A stretch of DNA of 64,000 nt from Carnegiea gigantea (Eukaryota > Streptophyta > Magnoliopsida > Caryophyllales > Cactaceae). A program made the position numbers and the translations under genes. This document shows positions 60,594 through 64,000 of this stretch, piece after piece (the stretch's first letter is position 1; each line of letters opens with the position of its first letter). The stretch lies in the NCBI GenBank assembly GCA_029747015.1, contig JAKOGI010000126.1, positions 470,501-534,500 on the forward strand, read 5' to 3'. The notes under the pieces are model-generated. The model saw nothing but the letters and a program-made list of their open reading frames with translations. It ran no database searches and was not told the origin of the DNA.

Positions 60594-61072
60594 CATAGTT
60601 ACCGGATTCTCTCAACCCCCTAGGGTACCGCGAACTGATTCGCGCGAACCAGAACGCGATACTTTAGCGTACCAATTCCCCAAATATGGCGAATTCAGCG
60701 AACCCATCTCCTACCACAATGGTATTGCATATTTTCATGATCCATAGGGCAAATTTTGAAGAAAATGGAAGAATTTTTGAGGTTGCGATGAATAAGCAAG
60801 CTTTTTACAGAGCAAAACGAGAAGGAGAGAGAGAGTGAGAGAGAAAGAAATAAGGATTAACGTGAAAATGTTGCCCTACGTGGGGGGGGAGGGAAGAGGG
60901 AGAACCCTTATTATTAAATCATTTTATGAGTCTTTATGATATGTGAAGTTTTGAATTGGAGGACTAGATGTACTAATAACGACCCTCACGTATCGGATTC
61001 TCCACTATGTGGCGAATCATGTACCCGAATCCGTCCCCTGTACCGGAGCGTCCCACGTTCCAGGCAACTATG
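60594..61072. mobile_element. Second MITE-like element, CATAGTT ends
   Basis: 479 bp with inverted ends CATAGTTACCGG and CCAGGCAACTATG and flanks GTTTTGAC (60586-60593) and ATTTTGAC (61073-61080), 7 of 8 matching. Contains CG-rich ends, a GAGAGAGAGAGTGAGAGAG tract and G8. It lies 28 bp after the previous MITE. Confidence 0.75.
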
Positions 61073-61418
61073 ATTTTGACTAATGAGGTAGCAATACAAC
61101 TGACACACCCCAGCAATGTAAGTCTTTGCAGGTATACACCAACTATTGGGTTTGCTCCATCCCTTACTTGCACTCAACAAAGAGATGGAATGTTCACACA
61201 CTCAAGCAAGGTTTCAAAGACTTTTCGGTGCCCCATGGAGCTGCATTTAAATAGAAGGGTAAACAGGAGAAGAATTGCCATTCATAGAATGAGCTAAGAG
61301 AGATTCTTACATTACTGTTGCCTGGTACAATCCATTGAGGAGAAGAAAAAGTTGTGCATTTATTTGCTGGTAGTGGTTAGTGCACTATAGCAAATTCACA
61401 AGTAATGCCACCACAATG

Positions 61419-62050
61419 TGTTAGGAAAACAATAATTGAAATTCGAATTTAGTATATGTGGAAGCGATAAAGGATATAGATATTAGAGAATATAAAATAA
61501 GATCAAAAAAAGATAATTGTGGGCACATAATTTTTACGTGGAAACCCAAATTGGCAGAAAACCACGGGTGGCAACAATGGCACAAAATCCACTATGATAT
61601 GAGTGAGTACAAAACAATCTCAAAGCAAACGCCCAAGAAAGAGATCAACAAGAGAGATAAAGATCTCAAAGTAAACGCTCAAGGCAGAGATCAACTATAA
61701 CGAAAATCTCTCAATACTAACTCTCAATAAAGTGTGGGATAGAAAAGGAAAGTGCCGAGAGGCACTCCAAATGCCCCGCTCCAAACAAGGTTAAACAACC
61801 TAGTATTTATAGAGAATCCTAAAAGGTACCAAGGTTTAACCTTAGCCGTAAACATATGTTTTGGCCCCTAAGTATCTTTACAGAAAAGGAAAAAGATATT
61901 CAATACAAAATATGAAAATAGTATAATTTTCATAAAATAAAATATCTTCAACCACACAACTTGAGCCTTAGGTGCCAAACAATAATCTTCAGAAAAGGAA
62001 ACATTTAATTGTTTCCAAACCGCCAAAGGAATTTGGGACAAATCGCAACC
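61419..62050 (-). mobile_element. Solo Copia LTR (minus strand), slightly truncated
   Basis: 632 bp. Plus strand begins TGTTAGGAAAAC; perfect TSD CAATG (61414-61418 and 62051-62055). On the minus strand the LTR starts GGTTGCG, apparently four bases short of a TGTT start. TATA (TCTATAAATAC) on the minus strand at about 61803-61813, and the CCACCCGTGGTTTTC/GGGTTTCCACGTAAAA Copia motif. The empty site is preserved in copy A at 1100-1110. Confidence 0.88.
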
Positions 62051-62282
62051 CAATGCACATGACGAATACTCGGAGGAAGTGGCGACAGACCGGCTGAGTT
62101 TCCAAACAGCGCTATCAACTAGTGCCCACGAGCAAAGAAGAAGGTGATCAAGTGCTGCCTTCAGGCAGACAGAGACAGAGATTCTTGCACCACAATTTGC
62201 TGCAAAACAAAGGAACCAAAATTGGAACCGAACTACTCCAGCATTGCAACTTTTTTATTAAAAAAAAAAAAAGTGAAGGACC

Positions 62283-63619
62283 AAAAAAATTTGGACCATT
62301 TCTCGATTTATTGTTCAATCGTAAATTATGATATTTTACCCTTTATTATCCAATAATTGCTCGGAATATATTGGTTAATTAGTATTTTAATAAATATTTT
62401 GTATGTTTTGTAGGAATTGGAAACAACTTGAGAAGAATAATAAATAATGCTAAAGAGAAGCTTTGGATCAAGCCAGAAAGGAGCAAAGGAAAAAAACAAG
62501 GCCCAGTCCGCGCGGCCCAAGCAGTGTGGCCCAGTCCACCCTCATCCTCCCTTCTCTCTCTTTCCCTCCCTTCTCGCATTGGGCCCGGCCCAACCGGGGC
62601 TTATATGCCGAACCCAGACTGCTCCCTCTCCTTCTTTTCTTTCTCTTTTGGAATGCGTGGGCCTTGGCTTCGCTTCTTCCGCGGCCCAACTCGCGTTCTA
62701 CAGCCTGATCCTCTCTTCTTCACTTAATCTAGCACATGCATGTCACATGAGTCACCAGCCATCTCCCTCTCTCCCCTTTCTTCTTCTTCTTCTTCATTGG
62801 TTTCCGATTCAGAAAACCCGAAAACGAACAGAGCCCTCTTCCCATGCGCAACTTTTACCTTCCTTCTCTCTCTTTCTTCCTTCAATTTCCATAATTAACA
62901 TCATCATCATTCCGGCGGTTTCAAATGAAATATTTGGGAAAACTAATGGGGGCAATGAAGGGGCTGAAGGCTGCGGTTTTGAGGGCTTCAAGGGGGGTCC
63001 AAGAAAAGGGCAAGGGGGTAGTTCGTTTTATTTTTTATTTGACTTTTGCTCTTCACTTCTTCAAGTTTTAGATCTTGCTCTTCAATTTCGAAATTAGTGT
63101 GATTGGATTCTGGTTTATGGGATGTTAATTTTCGAATGAAACTCTGAGCTTTGTTATAGAAATCGCAACCGGTTGTTCATAATTTCTTTGGTTTCGAGAT
63201 CTGAAAATTTCGGGTTCTCCCATCCCCTATTTTGGCTTCTGTTTTTCCTACGGATTCGTGTAGTTTGGGTCTGAATTTTGGGCCATTGCAAGTTGTGATC
63301 CTCTCATTTTGGCGCTCGGTTGTAGTGTTGTGTTGGTTCCCCATTGCGCTTTACTGCACTGCTTCGGCTTCCATCTCTTTCGTTTCAGTTCTGGGCATGT
63401 TGAATTTCCAGACCTTGCGATATTGTGTTGAAGTTACTAAGTGTGTTGAAACTATCCAGTCTTATGACATTTAGTTTAGGCAAATCACATAGTTAATTTT
63501 AAGCTAATAGTTTACTTTTGTTTAATTAGTTAAAACAAGCTAGTTTCTCAATTTATGCACAGGGCCCATGCTAATCTTCTCTGTATCATTCCAATTTTAT
63601 CAGATGTCTCCGAAGAGCC
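62283..63619 (-). pseudogene. U6 snRNA gene relic split by an LTR insertion
   Basis: U6 forms the catalytic centre of the spliceosome. On the minus strand the 5' part lies at 63619-63544: it matches plant U6 through GATACAGAGAAGATTAGCAT, with point changes near the start, then lacks about 13 bases of the GGATGACACGCAC region. The 3' part lies at 62311-62283 (AATCGAGAAATGGTCC followed by T7, the Pol III terminator). Between them is a 1232-bp insert flanked by TTTCTCGATTTAT (62299-62311) and TTTCTCAATTTAT (63544-63556). The internal deletion means the RNA was probably non-functional even without the insert. Confidence 0.88.
62312..63543 (+). mobile_element. Ty3-type solo LTR (Tat/Ogre-like) inside the U6 relic
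   Basis: 1232 bp beginning TGTTCAATCG. The start matches the LTR at 35212-36624 (minus): AATTATGATATTTTA, then TTTTGTAG and a GGCCCA-rich, CT-rich tract. TATA-like GGCTTATATGCC at about 62598-62609. The right edge is unclear: TAAAACA ends at 63537 and AGCTAG follows before U6 sequence resumes. Open frames within (e.g. 62447-63097) are CT-rich and not supported as genes. Confidence 0.55.
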
Positions 63620-63672
63620 AATCTAGTGCCTGTTCTGCGGGAACATAACCCCTAAATGAGTTTCATAAACAG

Positions 63673-63683
63673 GGATGTGGGAC
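63673..63683 (-). promoter_or_regulatory. Upstream sequence element of the U6 relic
   Basis: Minus strand GTCCCACATCC, 10 of 11 matching the plant snRNA USE (RTCCCACATCG), centred about 58 bases upstream of the U6 5' end. Its presence shows this is a gene-derived copy with its promoter, not a processed RNA copy. The TATA box is degenerate (GGTTATG). Confidence 0.75.
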
Positions 63684-64000
63684 TTTCCTCTACAATATGT
63701 TAGGTCCACATCACACCTCTCCGAACTTACTAACGCGATTGGCAAAGCGCTATGGAAAGCCCTCCCCCCCTGAAAATCCCCTTTCTTGCCAAAGGACCCA
63801 TCATTTCAATTTTAACCACAATTATCAAGGGTGGAAGTACTGCACACCAATTAATTTTACAAGGCCTCGTTGTAAGTTATTTGATGATTATATTGGGAAA
63901 AAAACGGCGGACATACTCACATACCATGATTTGCAAAATAATCTAGCAGTTCTATGCAACCATTGTTTGCAAGCAGCAGTTATGTGTGTTAAACTAAAAA
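63684..64000. other. Gene-free end of window
   Basis: No supported gene. A second USE-like word, GGTCCACATCA, occurs on the plus strand at about 63703-63713, with no snRNA seen beyond it in the window. Confidence 0.4.

Larger units (their letters stand above)
59330..62265 (+). repeat. Segmental duplication, copy B (partner 240-1320)
   Basis: Same-orientation copy of the start of the window, expanded by an extra segment at 59970-61160 (with two MITEs) and by a solo LTR at 61419-62050. Homology ends near 62250 just before the U6 relic. The extra segment is either an insertion in B or a deletion in A. Confidence 0.85.

Noticed and set aside
62447..63097. 216-codon open frame on the plus strand
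   Set aside because: Lies inside the Ty3-type LTR. It is made of CT-rich sequence (Ser/Leu/Pro/Phe) with overlapping open frames in other phases and no domain.

Overview
The window is nuclear DNA from a flowering plant, probably a eudicot. It is AT-rich and contains Copia and Ty3 LTR retrotransposons primed by initiator tRNA-Met, a MuDR-type transposon with plant-style GT-AG introns, hAT-type MITEs, an endogenous caulimovirid and plant U1 and U6 snRNA sequence. I found no intact host protein-coding gene. The only host candidates are a weak minus-strand spliced unit near 2.0-2.9 kb and a promoter-like stretch near 52.9 kb. Almost everything recognisable is a mobile element, a relic of one, or a duplication of non-coding DNA.

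Layout. 0-3 kb: the 3' part of a U1 snRNA gene, a segment duplicated again near 59-62 kb, and the candidate minus-strand transcription unit. 3-10 kb: an hAT-like MITE and a decayed MuDR-like transposon (MULE) whose transposase converges on a small GRF-zinc-finger-like gene; a 0.4-kb direct repeat flanks this block. 10-12.4 kb: LTR relics. 12.45-17.64 kb: complete Copia-1 (Tork/Tnt1-94-like) with a perfect target-site duplication (TSD). 19.4-27.7 kb: a tandem duplication of non-coding DNA, one half carrying a minus-strand TRIM and the other an hAT MITE plus complete Copia-2. 28.6-32 kb: an hAT MITE and a 5'-truncated Copia-4 (minus). 32.6-35.2 kb: an endogenous pararetrovirus fragment (minus), cut by a Ty3-type LTR fragment (35.2-37.6 kb). 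39.4-43.8 kb: Copia-3 (minus), which retains one 949-codon open frame. 44.3-47.3 kb and 54.4-58.9 kb: diverged copies of a non-coding repeat. 47.56-51.46 kb: a LARD-like element with no ORF. 51.9-52.4 kb: a TRIM. 56.48-56.90 kb: a solo LTR. 59-62.3 kb: the second copy of the 0.2-1.3 kb segment, loaded with three MITEs and a solo LTR. 62.28-63.62 kb: a U6 snRNA gene relic split by a 1.2-kb Ty3-type LTR.

The elements do not form a pathway. They form a layered insertion history. In several places the other copy of a duplication preserves the empty site: solo LTR 61419-62050 against position 1100, TRIM 20306-20779 against 27530-27560, and Copia-2 against 20230. The order of events can therefore be read from the sequence. 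The most unusual objects are the split U6 gene, the U1/U6 pairing at the two ends of the window, the MULE with a convergent second gene, and the pararetrovirus fragment that still shows a promoter and a polyadenylation signal. All ages and lineage names are my reading of motifs, not database results.
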